Of a stretch of DNA of 64,000 bases, positions 1 to 10,567 are shown in pieces (the stretch's first letter is position 1; each line of letters opens with the position of its first letter). The notes under the pieces were generated by a model. The model searched no databases. It had not been told where the DNA came from and saw nothing but the letters and a program-made list of their open reading frames with translations. The translations under genes were made by a program, and so were the position numbers. The stretch is from Proteobacteria bacterium bin106 (GTDB lineage: Bacteria; Bdellovibrionota_B; Oligoflexia; Oligoflexales; Bin106): the NCBI GenBank assembly GCA_002238945.1, contig MPNI01000009.1, positions 25,252 through 89,251 on the forward strand, in the 5' to 3' direction.

Positions 1-1
1 T

Positions 2-250
2 TTTTTGATGTGGTTGAAAAGAAGCAAAAATCAATAAAGCAGCAAGAAGAAAAAAACATATAAACATCCACCACGGCGGTTTTTTAAAAGAAAAAATCTT
101 TTTTTGCTTAGTGGGAAGTGCCAATACGGAAAGAATGGGAAAATTCAAAGAAGAACTTTCACGTAGCAATAACCACCATAAAACAATAGAAACACCCAAT
201 AAAAACACACCGAAAAAAGCAAATGGTGTTGCTTGAAATAGATCAAACAC
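2..250 (-). CDS. Partial membrane protein (N-terminus only, runs off window), BatA-like position in a MoxR-DUF58 operon
   Basis: Reverse-complement reading from GTG at 250: VFDLFQATPFAFFGVFLLGVSIVLWWLLLRESSSLNFPILSVLALPTKQKKIFSFKKPPWWMFICFFLLAALLIFASFQPHQK, open to window edge; begins just after the DUF58 stop; two hydrophobic segments. Confidence 0.6.
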   Translation of the reverse strand, partial: MFDLFQATPFAFFGVFLLGVSIVLWWLLLRESSSLNFPILSVLALPTKQKKIFSFKKPPWWMFICFFLLAALLIFASFQPHQK

Positions 251-253
251 GTC

Positions 254-1264
254 CTACAACACCTCCCCCATTTTTTCAGCATATTCCTCTAAGGTGGTGT
301 GCGAAGGCAAAAAACAGTAATTTTCTCTTTGCTCACCAAAGGCTGTGATCTTATCACCATGAATGTGATTGTGTTTTTCTTTTAATCCCTTCAACCATCT
401 TCCCAGAAACTTACTGTAATATTTCTTCAAATAATCCTCTGTCACACCCTCTTTTGCCTTACTATGAGATTTAAAATAACCAGAACGCCTCAACCATGAT
501 AAATCCATATCTAGCCTTGAAAGAATATGGATGACATTACAGTTAAGAGAATCTATGAACTGGCGACAAAAAGGATGGAGAAGATCTGAGATAAATAGCT
601 TCGGCATATGACGGTATCTATCCATAAGAGAGGCCACAACAGCCTCTTTATCTAAACCATTCAATGGACTTTCTTGCACCTCTAAACAATATCCTAAAGA
701 CTTTAAAGTCATAGCCATGGAAGCATCTTTATTCTTACAACTTAAAGAATAAAGATCTGCAATATCACGTGAGTGAATCAAAGAAAATTCCATAAACGTA
801 ACCGAGCCACAATGGACCTGCCAAGAGCTTGCTTTTTTTTCATCAGAATCCTGTTTCAATATCAATATCACTCGCACCGGACGTCCATAAGACACAATAT
901 GATAAGCCACATTCCATAACACACGTAAAGCAATATGATGCTTAGTGGGATCTGCGATACGATACGCTTGTCTCAGCTGCTTATGAGGCCAAAACATAGA
1001 ATCTGTACAATCCATTATCATCACATAAGGCTGTTCTGTGGGGTGATGCACATGACGCACCACCCATTCATCGGTACGAGCTAGCACCCGAAAATCCACC
1101 GTTTTCATCGTGTCACCAAAACTGTAAGGTCTTGTGAAATCAGCTTGACTCGATGAAGAAGCTAGTAATTGTCGATGCGATCCTCCAATACTCAACGAAG
1201 AACGCATAGAAGAACGTCTCTCAATAGGATCATCATATGCCAGATAAGCTATGGAATGTTTCAT
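254..1264 (-). CDS. DUF58 domain-containing protein
   Basis: TRPYSFGDTMKTVDFRVLARTDEWVVRHVHHPTEQPYVMIMDCTDSMFW matches the DUF58 signature (R-x-Y-x-x-GD...R.ID...A R..ex.vr...e....v....D.s.SM); adjacent to moxR. Confidence 0.82.
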   Translation of the reverse strand: MKHSIAYLAYDDPIERRSSMRSSLSIGGSHRQLLASSSSQADFTRPYSFGDTMKTVDFRVLARTDEWVVRHVHHPTEQPYVMIMDCTDSMFWPHKQLRQAYRIADPTKHHIALRVLWNVAYHIVSYGRPVRVILILKQDSDEKKASSWQVHCGSVTFMEFSLIHSRDIADLYSLSCKNKDASMAMTLKSLGYCLEVQESPLNGLDKEAVVASLMDRYRHMPKLFISDLLHPFCRQFIDSLNCNVIHILSRLDMDLSWLRRSGYFKSHSKAKEGVTEDYLKKYYSKFLGRWLKGLKEKHNHIHGDKITAFGEQRENYCFLPSHTTLEEYAEKMGEVL

Positions 1265-1326
1265 GCACCACCACTGTATTGTGTGTCATTGTTTCAACAA
1301 CAAGAACACTCAAAACCATTGAAAAG

Positions 1327-2394
1327 TCAATGCATCTTATCTAACAGACGATGCTTCTTTTCTATCACATCAATATGAGCATTGATAAAAGCATCCACTC
1401 CACTAAGATGACCACCCAGATGACGCAAATAAGAAGATTTCAGTCCTATTCTGTGACGTAATACAGGACATGCTAGTGCTTTAACATGTCGCCAACGCAC
1501 CTCTTTGTCACCCTGCAAAAAAGCTTTGGCCTTAGCCGCTGCAATCAAACACAATGATCCACGTGGTCCTGCACCATAACGTACTTGATGCATCCTTTCA
1601 TCAAATCCAGAAGGCTTCACCTCAGCAAGAGTCTCAAAGGGAAGGCGACTATTGCGCACTAACTCATTAACCAATTCAAAAATCACCCTATCTACAGTCA
1701 TATTGCGCACATATTCTAAAATTTTTTGCAAAAAATCCACCCGCTCAATAGATACCTCTTCTGGCTTTCTTACCCCATCATCCACTTCCTTAAGCTTGTG
1801 GTTATGATGGCCCTGTAAAATAGCAAGTTCTTCTTGCTGAGATGGATAATTCACAAGAACATGGATAAAAAAGCGGTCCAATTGAGCTTCTGGTAAAGGA
1901 AAAGTACCTTCTGATTCAATGGGATTTTGCGTCGCACATACCATAAAAGGTTGAGGTAAAAGATAACGAGTACCACCATAAGTCACCCCACGCTCCTGCA
2001 TGGCTTCAAGCATAGCTGCTTGAGTACGAGGCGATGCTCGATTGATTTCATCAGCTAACACAAGATGATGAAATATAGGTCCTTTGATAAATTCAAAAGT
2101 ACGCCGGCCTTTTGATTGATCATATTGCAGAATCTCTGAACCCGTTATATCGCTAGGCAACAAATCAGGAGTGTATTGAATACGGCCAAAACTTAGCCCC
2201 AAACATCGAGCAAAAACTCTCACAAGCCGCGTTTTAGCAAGCCCTGGCACACCGGTAAGCAAAACATGACCCGAAGATAAAAAAGCACACAATACCTGCT
2301 CTATCACCTCCTCTTGGCCAATGATTTGCTCATAAACCTCACCAAACAACTCATTAAATGTCTTTACTGCCTCAGCAGGCGTTGTATCCACCAA
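1327..2394 (-). CDS. MoxR-family AAA+ ATPase
   Basis: GVPGLAKTRLVRVFA (Walker A), LVLADEINRASPRTQAAMLEAMQE (Walker B), ATQNPIESEGTFPLPEAQLDRF. Confidence 0.95.
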   Translation of the reverse strand: MVDTTPAEAVKTFNELFGEVYEQIIGQEEVIEQVLCAFLSSGHVLLTGVPGLAKTRLVRVFARCLGLSFGRIQYTPDLLPSDITGSEILQYDQSKGRRTFEFIKGPIFHHLVLADEINRASPRTQAAMLEAMQERGVTYGGTRYLLPQPFMVCATQNPIESEGTFPLPEAQLDRFFIHVLVNYPSQQEELAILQGHHNHKLKEVDDGVRKPEEVSIERVDFLQKILEYVRNMTVDRVIFELVNELVRNSRLPFETLAEVKPSGFDERMHQVRYGAGPRGSLCLIAAAKAKAFLQGDKEVRWRHVKALACPVLRHRIGLKSSYLRHLGGHLSGVDAFINAHIDVIEKKHRLLDKMH

Positions 2395-2520
2395 GTTATA
2401 TCCTCTCCATCAAATACCATATCACTGACCTAAAACGTCCTTAGCAGTGTGCTTCATCTTAGCACACAGAAAAACCATCCTCGGATTCTTACAAGCTTTT
2501 GTAAGCTCACGCTCTTACAC

Positions 2521-2562
2521 TCTCTCACACACTCACACACTCACACACTCACACACTCACAA
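2521..2562. repeat. 8-bp (ACTCACAC)n short tandem repeat
   Basis: tctctcacacactcacacactcacacactcacacactcac read directly. Confidence 0.9.
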
Positions 2563-2691
2563 CCCTATCAACGTAGCCCATATAACAACATAACCAAGTT
2601 GGCACGAATCCTGCTTACTATGATATTGCATTCAGCCCCTGTGAGAAAACATGTGGCTGCAACGGGATGTCTCACCTATCCCAAACTCTAA

Positions 2692-3036
2692 ATGAGCGTT
2701 TCGGTTATATTCTCAATCTCAATCACATTTCTTCATAGGAACTCTTCTGTGAACAAAACATCATCTTATCAAAAAAAACAGCAATACAAGTCATCTTACC
2801 ACAAGCAGGCTTGGTACAAACACAAATGGCAGCGCTCCCCTCTGCCTTATTCTATGTTTACGCTATTGTTAATTTTTACCTTTTTGGGACACCTTAACCA
2901 CAATCAAAACTCTGAAGTTCCTCTTTCCACCATGGAATCATCTTCTCTTTTAGATCTCAAAAAAAACGGCACTGAACCATCTCAAGAGCTTCATCACCAT
3001 AACACTCTCATAGACCATGACATTTCAAATCATTGA
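2692..3036 (+). CDS. Hypothetical small protein with one hydrophobic segment
   Basis: ORF only; SMFTLLLIFTFLGHL segment; no recognised family. Confidence 0.25.
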   Translation: MSVSVIFSISITFLHRNSSVNKTSSYQKKQQYKSSYHKQAWYKHKWQRSPLPYSMFTLLLIFTFLGHLNHNQNSEVPLSTMESSSLLDLKKNGTEPSQELHHHNTLIDHDISNH

Positions 3037-3115
3037 TAACTGTATATATATTTCTATTCCAAACCACTATTTTCATAACTCCAAGTGCCCTAGCACACCT
3101 TAATTACCATCAGCT

Positions 3116-4357
3116 TTGAAGGATAGAGTCACCATGACAACGCACAACTGTAGTTACTTCATCACCCTAATCTTCTGTATGTTTATGGTTCTCAGCATGC
3201 TCATTTTTCCAAGCTGTGCAGAAGAAAACAATACAAAACAATTTCAAAATACCCCCACCCCTGTCAAAGGAGTGGAAACACAAATTGATCCCTCTTTAAA
3301 CGATACAAATACCTCAACCCCTACTCCTATCTCTGGCATAAACAACCTCAAACTTCCCTGGCAAGATGTAGCCGTATCCGTAAATAACGGCATTACAGAA
3401 GTCAACATCGCAGATGGACACATCAAAGAACTTAACGTTCTTTGGCTTATAGACAATAGCGTTTCTATGAAAGAATCAGGACTGCATCATATAGCCATGC
3501 AACAATTTGAAACATTTGTAGATAACTATAAAGATCATGCCAATATAGGACTCGTTACAGCCACCACGCCAACATCCAGTTTCTGTATCCCCCAAATGAT
3601 TGACCGCACAGCAACAGAGCGAGACCATGATTTTGGCTGGAACTTTGAAGTCACTGATGTCATGTTTCAAAACGTCTCCATAATCAATTGCATTGTGGAA
3701 TCTGTCTCTCCAGCAGCCACTCTCAATAGACTCTTTAGCTACGGTGGAGCCTTTGCACGCAGCCATGATGAAAGCTTCCTCGATCCCCATGGTTTTACAG
3801 CCATCATCGTCGTCTCAGATAGAGCGTCTTTATCCACAGACACCGAGCAACTTGTAAGCACATTGCTAGAAAGCCGTTTTCATCGCAATCTTGTAAGCTT
3901 CTATAGCTTCTCTTCAAAAGCTCCAAGCCAAGCAGGCGATAAAGGCAACAGCTTTACCATAGGACAAGATAACTCTCTGCGAGATCCCTATACAGACTAT
4001 AGAGAATCCAGCTATCAAACTCACTGTGGTACTCACTATACGGATTCTTACACCAACCTTTCACAACAACTCGGCGGTAAACGCTTCAATATCTGCGAGC
4101 AAGATTGGCAACCATACTTTGAAATCATCAAAAACGAAACACTCAGCAAACAACGTCAGGTATTTCGTCTAGATGGCCTTGCTCGAACCTCCACAATCCA
4201 CTCCGTCAGTGTTGGAAATACCCTCATCACAGATTATGATATTTTCGCTCTCCATCCTCCATTACTCATCCTAGGCGATGAATCCATCAGCCAACATCAC
4301 ACCTCTCTACAAGTTCAATACTCAACCACCTCACACCACGCATCTATCAACCCCTAA
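3116..4357 (+). CDS. Lipoprotein with von Willebrand factor A-like domain
   Basis: Signal/lipobox YFITLIFCMFMVLSMLIFPSC; MIDAS-like LNVLWLIDNSVSMKES (DxSxS) near the start of the mature domain. Confidence 0.7.
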   Translation: MKDRVTMTTHNCSYFITLIFCMFMVLSMLIFPSCAEENNTKQFQNTPTPVKGVETQIDPSLNDTNTSTPTPISGINNLKLPWQDVAVSVNNGITEVNIADGHIKELNVLWLIDNSVSMKESGLHHIAMQQFETFVDNYKDHANIGLVTATTPTSSFCIPQMIDRTATERDHDFGWNFEVTDVMFQNVSIINCIVESVSPAATLNRLFSYGGAFARSHDESFLDPHGFTAIIVVSDRASLSTDTEQLVSTLLESRFHRNLVSFYSFSSKAPSQAGDKGNSFTIGQDNSLRDPYTDYRESSYQTHCGTHYTDSYTNLSQQLGGKRFNICEQDWQPYFEIIKNETLSKQRQVFRLDGLARTSTIHSVSVGNTLITDYDIFALHPPLLILGDESISQHHTSLQVQYSTTSHHASINP

Positions 4358-4423
4358 TCCTCTTTCTTCCCTCCTTGTTTCATCTCCTTTCTCCTCCTTT
4401 CCCTGATGTTTTCCTTCTCCTTA

Positions 4424-4460
4424 AGCCATCTTTGCTCTATTGAGCAAAGATGGCTTTTTT
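4424..4460 (+). terminator. Rho-independent terminator
   Basis: Perfect 14-bp stem agccatctttgctc-tatt-gagcaaagatggct followed by tttttt, downstream of the VWA lipoprotein. Confidence 0.92.
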
Positions 4461-4691
4461 ATGTGCTATCTCACTCAACTTCACAACCCTTCTCATATAA
4501 CCACCTGCTCTTTATGATCCATCCATAAGGAATCATCTCTCATCTATTGATATAAATGACTAAATGAAATGTCCTTATGAATATTTGACATTTCTATGTA
4601 CAATCATGCTTTCTCGATATACGGCGCAGAAACATATCTCACATCACATCACATATGACATTTTTCACCCAACAAAAAAGGAATGCTTATC

Positions 4692-4907
4692 ATGAAAAAC
4701 ACCTTCTATTCACAGCCATCACAGCAACGCGGCAGTATCGCTTTTGAGTATGTTGTAGTCACTCTGATGGGTATTGGTATCAGCTTAGTGGTGATGCAAG
4801 TAGCCAAAAAAGTGATTTATGAAAAATTATCCACCATGCAAGATCGTCTCGAAGAAACATGGGATGATGGTTTTGCACAAGATAGCGAGTTAGACAATGA
4901 TTTTTGA
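4692..4907 (+). CDS. Flp/Tad-like small prepilin
   Basis: QQRG^SIAFEYVVVTLMGIGISLVVMQVAKKV: Gly at -1 and Glu at +5 of a hydrophobic helix (class III / type IV prepilin signature). aagga upstream favours ATG 4692 over 4683. Confidence 0.6.
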   Translation: MKNTFYSQPSQQRGSIAFEYVVVTLMGIGISLVVMQVAKKVIYEKLSTMQDRLEETWDDGFAQDSELDNDF

Positions 4908-5322
4908 CATTCTTGCCACGTCTGCTCTTAGCTTACTGGCTACTACGCTGTTTTTAGAAATAACTCATCATGAAAGAATGGCTCGCAAACTGATGAGTCT
5001 AGCCGTTGTACGCAAGCAACAGTGGCAACATATCACCGACCATTGTCAAAATGTAAAGAAGAGTAGAGATAGTCAAGGAAGCCTCACACAACTAGGCATT
5101 CTACACTGCTCCACAGCACTGTATTGGAAAAATTCTGAGGGCTTATGGCAAGAGGTATGTTCAAGCAACCCTCGCCATCCTCACACCAGACCATTGAGAT
5201 GGTTTAAAGTCGAAACACACTGTAAATCTAGCTCTCAGCTATTTGCTCAGAAACCTGCTCAAAAACCAGCTCAAAAACCAGCAAGCTATTTTACAGTCCT
5301 GCACTGGATCAACAAATCTTAA
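4897..5322 (+). CDS. Hypothetical membrane-anchored protein with C-terminal AQKP repeats
   Basis: Overlaps the prepilin ORF by 11 nt (coupling); N-terminal hydrophobic helix; C-terminus AQKPAQKPAQKPAS. Confidence 0.5.
   Translation: MIFDILATSALSLLATTLFLEITHHERMARKLMSLAVVRKQQWQHITDHCQNVKKSRDSQGSLTQLGILHCSTALYWKNSEGLWQEVCSSNPRHPHTRPLRWFKVETHCKSSSQLFAQKPAQKPAQKPASYFTVLHWINKS
5245..5280. repeat. 12-bp tandem repeat x3 inside CDS (AQKP units)
   Basis: gctcagaaacct / gctcaaaaacca / gctcaaaaacca. Confidence 0.85.
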
Positions 5323-5334
5323 AACATCCATCTG

Positions 5335-7263
5335 CTAACAAGCAAGATCTTCCACAGAAGCTGACTTGTCATCTTTGCCTTCATCTTCCACTGCTACCTG
5401 ACTAGAGCTATCTTTATTCTCTTTAACAGCATCTTTTTCAAAAAGAGTGTGCAAAGATGCTGTCTGTTTAGGCATGATGGCAGCATCACGTCCTAAAGAC
5501 TTAGGGGCTCTTTGAGGCAAAGATGGCGTTTGTGCAAGCGTATCAAAACCAAAACGACGATGAAGATCTTCTGCTCTTTCTGGCTTATGCAATAAAAATC
5601 CTTGCACATAATCCACTCCTAAACGCTTACATACTCGCAGCTCTTCAATAGTTTCTACTCCTTCAGCAAGGAGCTTATGATTGAATCGACTGGAGTAGTC
5701 CACAAATAACTTGATAATGCTTTCTTTTTGAGGATCCTTATCCACATCTACAATAATGGCACGATCAAGCTTCACAAGATCTGGTTTAATGGCAATAAGC
5801 CTTTGAAAATTCGCATACCCTCTACACACATCATCTGTGGCAATACGACAATCTATACGCTGCAAACGTGATTTAGCTTCAAGCAGAAAATCAAAGTTCT
5901 TAATGATACGCGACTCAGCAATTTCAAAAGTGATCTGACTTCCTTTGGGAATCAAATGAGCCAGCTTTTCTATATAATAGAGATTTCTTGGAAAGATATT
6001 CACCAACAGCATACCTGGTAAATGCAAACCATTCTCTGTGGCTAAACCGATACACACTTGATCAAGTTCTAAAGATACATCACACTTTTGAGCAAGCTTG
6101 AATAAGGTATCAGGATTGAGAAATCGCGGATCCACATGAAATTCCTGATCACCAACATACTCTTTGATCCTGGCTACATCGATACCCAGTAATGATTCAA
6201 AACCATAGAGCTTATCACGCATACTCGATAAACTATCTTGCTCACGAGCATGGTGAACATCTTCTTCGCTGATGTTTTTAAGATCAAAAACTCCCTGAAA
6301 TCTCGAATAAAAGAAATCATCACTTGCCATCAATGACTGCAGAAAATCTTTTTCCTTAGCCGTAGCAGAACTTTGAAGCAAGCCAGCATTTCTCTTTGCT
6401 TGCCGAACAGCTATGTTGATCTGATCTTGGACATTGAAACAATGGTTATGCATCAAAGATGCATAACCAACAGAAAACGATAACATCTTCTCAAAAAGAC
6501 CTACCATATTCTGTTGCTGACCATGAGTCATCAAAAATTCTCTCACCTGTATTTGCAATTGACAAAAGAATTTATGAGAAAAATCATTCAAAAATCCACA
6601 CGGTAAAACTTTACCGTGTTCTTGATGAAAAGGCGTAAAGATATAATACACATTGGAATTAGCATCTTGACGAAAGATCAAGTCCTGCTCTGTGGAACGG
6701 CCCATTTCCTGCCATACTTTTCGCACCACCTTAGAAAACATATCAAGCATTTGAGCATGAACCTTCACCCCATACTCCGTATAGATGTTCTGATGAGCTG
6801 AAGCATCGATATACATCAAATACACAATTTTGTGATTTAAAACAAAATTAGCTAGCACCTGACGATCAAAAAAGGATGTACAACTGCTATGGCGAAACCA
6901 AGAAGGACCCACTCGATAATCTTTTTGAATATAATTGGCTAAATCCACAGCCCCCATAGTGACGTGAATCATAGGAAAATCGTAATCTTTTTTCAGCCAA
7001 TTGCCAGGCTGCTCATGACCATCTGGTGAGAGCAGAAAAAGAGCTGCTTTCTTAGCCCATCCCTTAAGCACTTCTTGCCATAACTTACTATCCAAGGCAG
7101 GATGACAAGCATCTGCTACCACCACAGCAAACTCTTGATGAAAGGTTTGCATATATGACAGAAGATCACCATCAACAATTCGACTGACCACAACACCATG
7201 CTCGGTTAATTCTGATTCTAAAGACTCCCCATAAGCTTGATCAGATAAAGCGATCAGTATCAT
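5335..7263 (-). CDS. EAL-domain protein with REC-like N-terminus and divergent GGDEF-like middle
   Basis: ESLLG (EAL variant), LVNIFPRN, TFEIAES, DDVCRGYAN (DDFG variant), KPDLVKLDR, AEGVETIEEL, VQGFLLHKP. N-terminus MILIALSDQAYGESLESELTEHG..VVVADAC is receiver-like. Confidence 0.85.
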   Translation of the reverse strand: MILIALSDQAYGESLESELTEHGVVVSRIVDGDLLSYMQTFHQEFAVVVADACHPALDSKLWQEVLKGWAKKAALFLLSPDGHEQPGNWLKKDYDFPMIHVTMGAVDLANYIQKDYRVGPSWFRHSSCTSFFDRQVLANFVLNHKIVYLMYIDASAHQNIYTEYGVKVHAQMLDMFSKVVRKVWQEMGRSTEQDLIFRQDANSNVYYIFTPFHQEHGKVLPCGFLNDFSHKFFCQLQIQVREFLMTHGQQQNMVGLFEKMLSFSVGYASLMHNHCFNVQDQINIAVRQAKRNAGLLQSSATAKEKDFLQSLMASDDFFYSRFQGVFDLKNISEEDVHHAREQDSLSSMRDKLYGFESLLGIDVARIKEYVGDQEFHVDPRFLNPDTLFKLAQKCDVSLELDQVCIGLATENGLHLPGMLLVNIFPRNLYYIEKLAHLIPKGSQITFEIAESRIIKNFDFLLEAKSRLQRIDCRIATDDVCRGYANFQRLIAIKPDLVKLDRAIIVDVDKDPQKESIIKLFVDYSSRFNHKLLAEGVETIEELRVCKRLGVDYVQGFLLHKPERAEDLHRRFGFDTLAQTPSLPQRAPKSLGRDAAIMPKQTASLHTLFEKDAVKENKDSSSQVAVEDEGKDDKSASVEDLAC

Positions 7264-7647
7264 GAAATTTCCTATCTTTCCTAACTTATTAACAAATGAT
7301 TCATTGCAATATCATAAAGCTTCACCCATGATGCAACGAGCATATCTATACAGCCTACTCACTCCATCAGGCTCACACATATCGTCTTGATGAAAAAAAA
7401 GTTAATCATCAACTTTTTCACCACCCACGCCCCATCAGCAAGTCCTATCAAATCCAATCACTTCCCGTTACACCAAAGATTATTTATTATAGACATCTCA
7501 CAGCCAGCACAAACAGCTAGCAAACAAGCTAGCAAAAATCTTGTTATGTTTTCAAACAGACTCACATAATATAAACACTTATAATATAAAGTGAGCTCTC
7601 TTAGCACAGTCAAAACCATAAGCACAACATCACAACACAGAGGAACT

Positions 7648-10518
7648 ATGTCTGAGCGTCATGATGATTCACATAAGGATTCTTACAACTTCCATATACC
7701 TTTTCTTTCTTCAAAAGAGGTTCGGAAAGCTTTTATGGATTTCTATGGCAAACACCATCACAAAGTCCTTCCCAGCTCACCACTTGTGCTACCAAACGAT
7801 CCTAGCACGTTATTTATCAACTCAGGGATGATGCCCTTTAAATCCATCTTCCTTGGCCATAACCCACAAAACCTCTCACGTGTTTGCAATACCCAGAAGG
7901 TACTGCGCGTATCAGGAAAACATAATGATCTTGATGAAGTAGGACTGGATGATTATCATCACACCTTTTTTGAAATGTTAGGACATTGGTCCTTTGGTGA
8001 TTACTTTAAAAAAGAAACCATCCTTCTTGGTTGGGAACTGATGACAGAGGTTTACAAATTTCCTAAAAACCGCTTATTTGTCACAGTTCATCATTCTGAT
8101 GATGAAGCCTATGAGCTGTGGTGTAAAGAAACCGACATAGAACAGCATCGCATTTTACGTTTTGATAAAGATAATTTTTGGGAGATGGCTGCCACAGGTC
8201 CCTGTGGCACATGCTCTGAAATTCACTTTGACCGCGGTGATATTCATAGCCAAAAAGCCACTTATAACCATCCCATACACGGAGTGAATGGCAAAGGTCA
8301 TCGCTACGTAGAACTGATCAATTTTGTTTTCATCGCTTTTCAAAAACTTAGCGATGGTGGTTTACAACCTCTAAAAGAAAAACATGTGGATACCGGTGCT
8401 GGACTCGAAAGGTTATGTGCCATACTTCAAGGACAGGCATCTAATTATGAAACCGATCTGTTTAAACCCCTCACCCACCATATAGCCACACTCCTAAATG
8501 CTCCTTACCATAAAGGAGAGAAAGGAACACCCCATCGCGTCATCAGCGACCATATCCGTGCTGTAAGCTTTGCTATCGCCGATGGTGTACATTTTTCCAA
8601 TGAAGGCAGAGGCTATGTCATCCGACGTATTCTCAGACGTGCTCTACGTTATGGTCATAAAATTGGTCTTAAAACCCCTACTCTTTTTCACCTCGTTGAC
8701 CCTCTCAGCACCATTATGGGTACCACTTTCCCTGAACTTGCAGAACGTCAAGACTTTATCAAAGAGATGATCCATAACGAAGAAGAACAGTTTCTCAAAA
8801 CCCTACGCAAAGGATTGAATAAGCTCGAAGAGATTATGGCTAATATAGCTGCCACAAAAACAGCAAAGCAGCCTGCAACCATCCATGGTCGTGATGTCTT
8901 TACCCTCTATGACACCTATGGTTTTCCCATAGATCTTACAGCTCAAGTAGCGCGAGAACACAGCTTACGTATCGATGAAGATGGCTACCATAAAGCGATG
9001 CTTGAACAAAAAAATCGCGCCAAAAAAGCCCAGATGTTCACAGATCTCAATAAAGATAACTGGACATATTTAAGCGAAGATAAAACCACCACATTCTGCG
9101 GCTACACCACCCTAGAATACCCTGACGCTCAAACCCTGGCTATGCGCCAAGATAGCAAGGATGGCAATATGTATCACTGTATATTAAAAACCACCCCTTT
9201 CTACCCCACCTCTGGTGGTCAGAAAGGCGATAAAGGCTGGTTAAAAAATGATCTCCTTACCTTTGAAGTTACGAGTACTGATTATCATATGGAACACATC
9301 ATGCACACCTGTGTTCTCAAAAAAGGCCAACCATCTCACAACTTTCAAGAATGTGGCACTTTTTACGCCATGGTCAATAAACAGTACAGAAGACGTACCG
9401 CACAACACCATTCCACCACACATCTTCTCCACGCTGCCCTCAAAAAACACTTCAGTGAAGACATCACTCAAAGAGGTGCTTACTACGATGAACATATTCT
9501 CCGCTTTGATTTTTCCTTTCCTCGAGCCCTCACCACAAAAGACCTCCACTATCTTGAAAACACTCTCAATACAACCATTCGAGACGCTCTACCTGTAACG
9601 GTTGAAAACATGCCTTTGGCTTTAGCCAAAGCGAGTGGAGCACTCACTTTCGCAGGTGAATCCTACGGCGAAGAGGTACGAGTCTTAACCATGCAAGATA
9701 GTAACAATGCTGATCAATGGGTTTCAAAGGAATTATGTGGAGGAACACATGTCCACAACACAGGAAGTATTGGTATCATGATCATTCTCTCAGAGAGTGC
9801 TGTAGCTGCAGGAATTCGACGTATCACGGCAAAAGCTGGTGATGCTGCTTATGAATATATCAAGCTCCAACAACGAGAACTTTACAGTATCTATCAGACG
9901 TTTTCGGTGCCTTTTTCCACAAAAACCTACCTCGAAACCCTCAAACATACCACACCGTCAACAGATAAAAAGCCACAAGCCTCACCTTCTGATCAACTTC
10001 CAGCTCTAAGCTACGCCAAAACGCTCAAGGAAAAATCCACTCATCAAGAAACCATTATTAAAAAACTCAACCGCGAGCGGATTGAAGGACTTGCTGCAAC
10101 AATCAAAGAAGACACACAAACACACACACATGGCCATCATATCATTGCCCATGATGTCACATACCTGGCATGGGATAACACATTACTCACAGAGTTATCT
10201 GCTAAAATAACCCAAAATCACCATGAATCTTTCATCGCTTGTTTATACACTTACAATAAACAAGCCAAGCCAAATACAACACAATCCACAGCCAATATCA
10301 CCCTTTTTGTCTCAGTATCCACAGCACTACAACCTACTTGGCATGCTGGAAAACTGGTCAGTTATTTATGCAAACAGTGGCAAGGACGAGGTGGTGGCAG
10401 ACCTGATCGAGCCAAAGGAGGCATTAAAGAATATAGCTCATCCAGCGCTAGCTTCAAAAAAGCTCTCACAGAGCATATATATGAGTACAACGCCACTAAC
10501 AAGACATCTACATCCTAA
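7648..10518 (+). CDS. alaS: Alanine--tRNA ligase
   Basis: FYGKHHHKVLPSSPLVLPNDPSTLFINSGMMPFKSIFLG, AATGPCGTCSEIHFDRG, RRRTAQHHSTTHLLHAALKKHF, ELCGGTHVHNTGSIG, GGGRPDRAKGG. Start ATG 7648 is preceded by agagga; the ORF-track start 7591 is upstream. Confidence 0.97.
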   Translation: MSERHDDSHKDSYNFHIPFLSSKEVRKAFMDFYGKHHHKVLPSSPLVLPNDPSTLFINSGMMPFKSIFLGHNPQNLSRVCNTQKVLRVSGKHNDLDEVGLDDYHHTFFEMLGHWSFGDYFKKETILLGWELMTEVYKFPKNRLFVTVHHSDDEAYELWCKETDIEQHRILRFDKDNFWEMAATGPCGTCSEIHFDRGDIHSQKATYNHPIHGVNGKGHRYVELINFVFIAFQKLSDGGLQPLKEKHVDTGAGLERLCAILQGQASNYETDLFKPLTHHIATLLNAPYHKGEKGTPHRVISDHIRAVSFAIADGVHFSNEGRGYVIRRILRRALRYGHKIGLKTPTLFHLVDPLSTIMGTTFPELAERQDFIKEMIHNEEEQFLKTLRKGLNKLEEIMANIAATKTAKQPATIHGRDVFTLYDTYGFPIDLTAQVAREHSLRIDEDGYHKAMLEQKNRAKKAQMFTDLNKDNWTYLSEDKTTTFCGYTTLEYPDAQTLAMRQDSKDGNMYHCILKTTPFYPTSGGQKGDKGWLKNDLLTFEVTSTDYHMEHIMHTCVLKKGQPSHNFQECGTFYAMVNKQYRRRTAQHHSTTHLLHAALKKHFSEDITQRGAYYDEHILRFDFSFPRALTTKDLHYLENTLNTTIRDALPVTVENMPLALAKASGALTFAGESYGEEVRVLTMQDSNNADQWVSKELCGGTHVHNTGSIGIMIILSESAVAAGIRRITAKAGDAAYEYIKLQQRELYSIYQTFSVPFSTKTYLETLKHTTPSTDKKPQASPSDQLPALSYAKTLKEKSTHQETIIKKLNRERIEGLAATIKEDTQTHTHGHHIIAHDVTYLAWDNTLLTELSAKITQNHHESFIACLYTYNKQAKPNTTQSTANITLFVSVSTALQPTWHAGKLVSYLCKQWQGRGGGRPDRAKGGIKEYSSSSASFKKALTEHIYEYNATNKTSTS

Positions 10519-10528
10519 ATGACTCACT

Positions 10529-10567
10529 GAGCTATTACCTGGAGCTATTACCTGGAGCTATTACCTG
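10529..10567. repeat. 13-bp tandem repeat x3
   Basis: gagctattacctg x3, perfect, just after alaS. Confidence 0.95.

Noticed and set aside
2449-2691. 80-aa ORF with HSLTHSHTHTLTHS
   Set aside because: Produced by the ACTCACAC short tandem repeat; no RBS or family support.
9241-9598. ORFs on both strands within alaS
   Set aside because: Inside the conserved alaS frame; no independent support.
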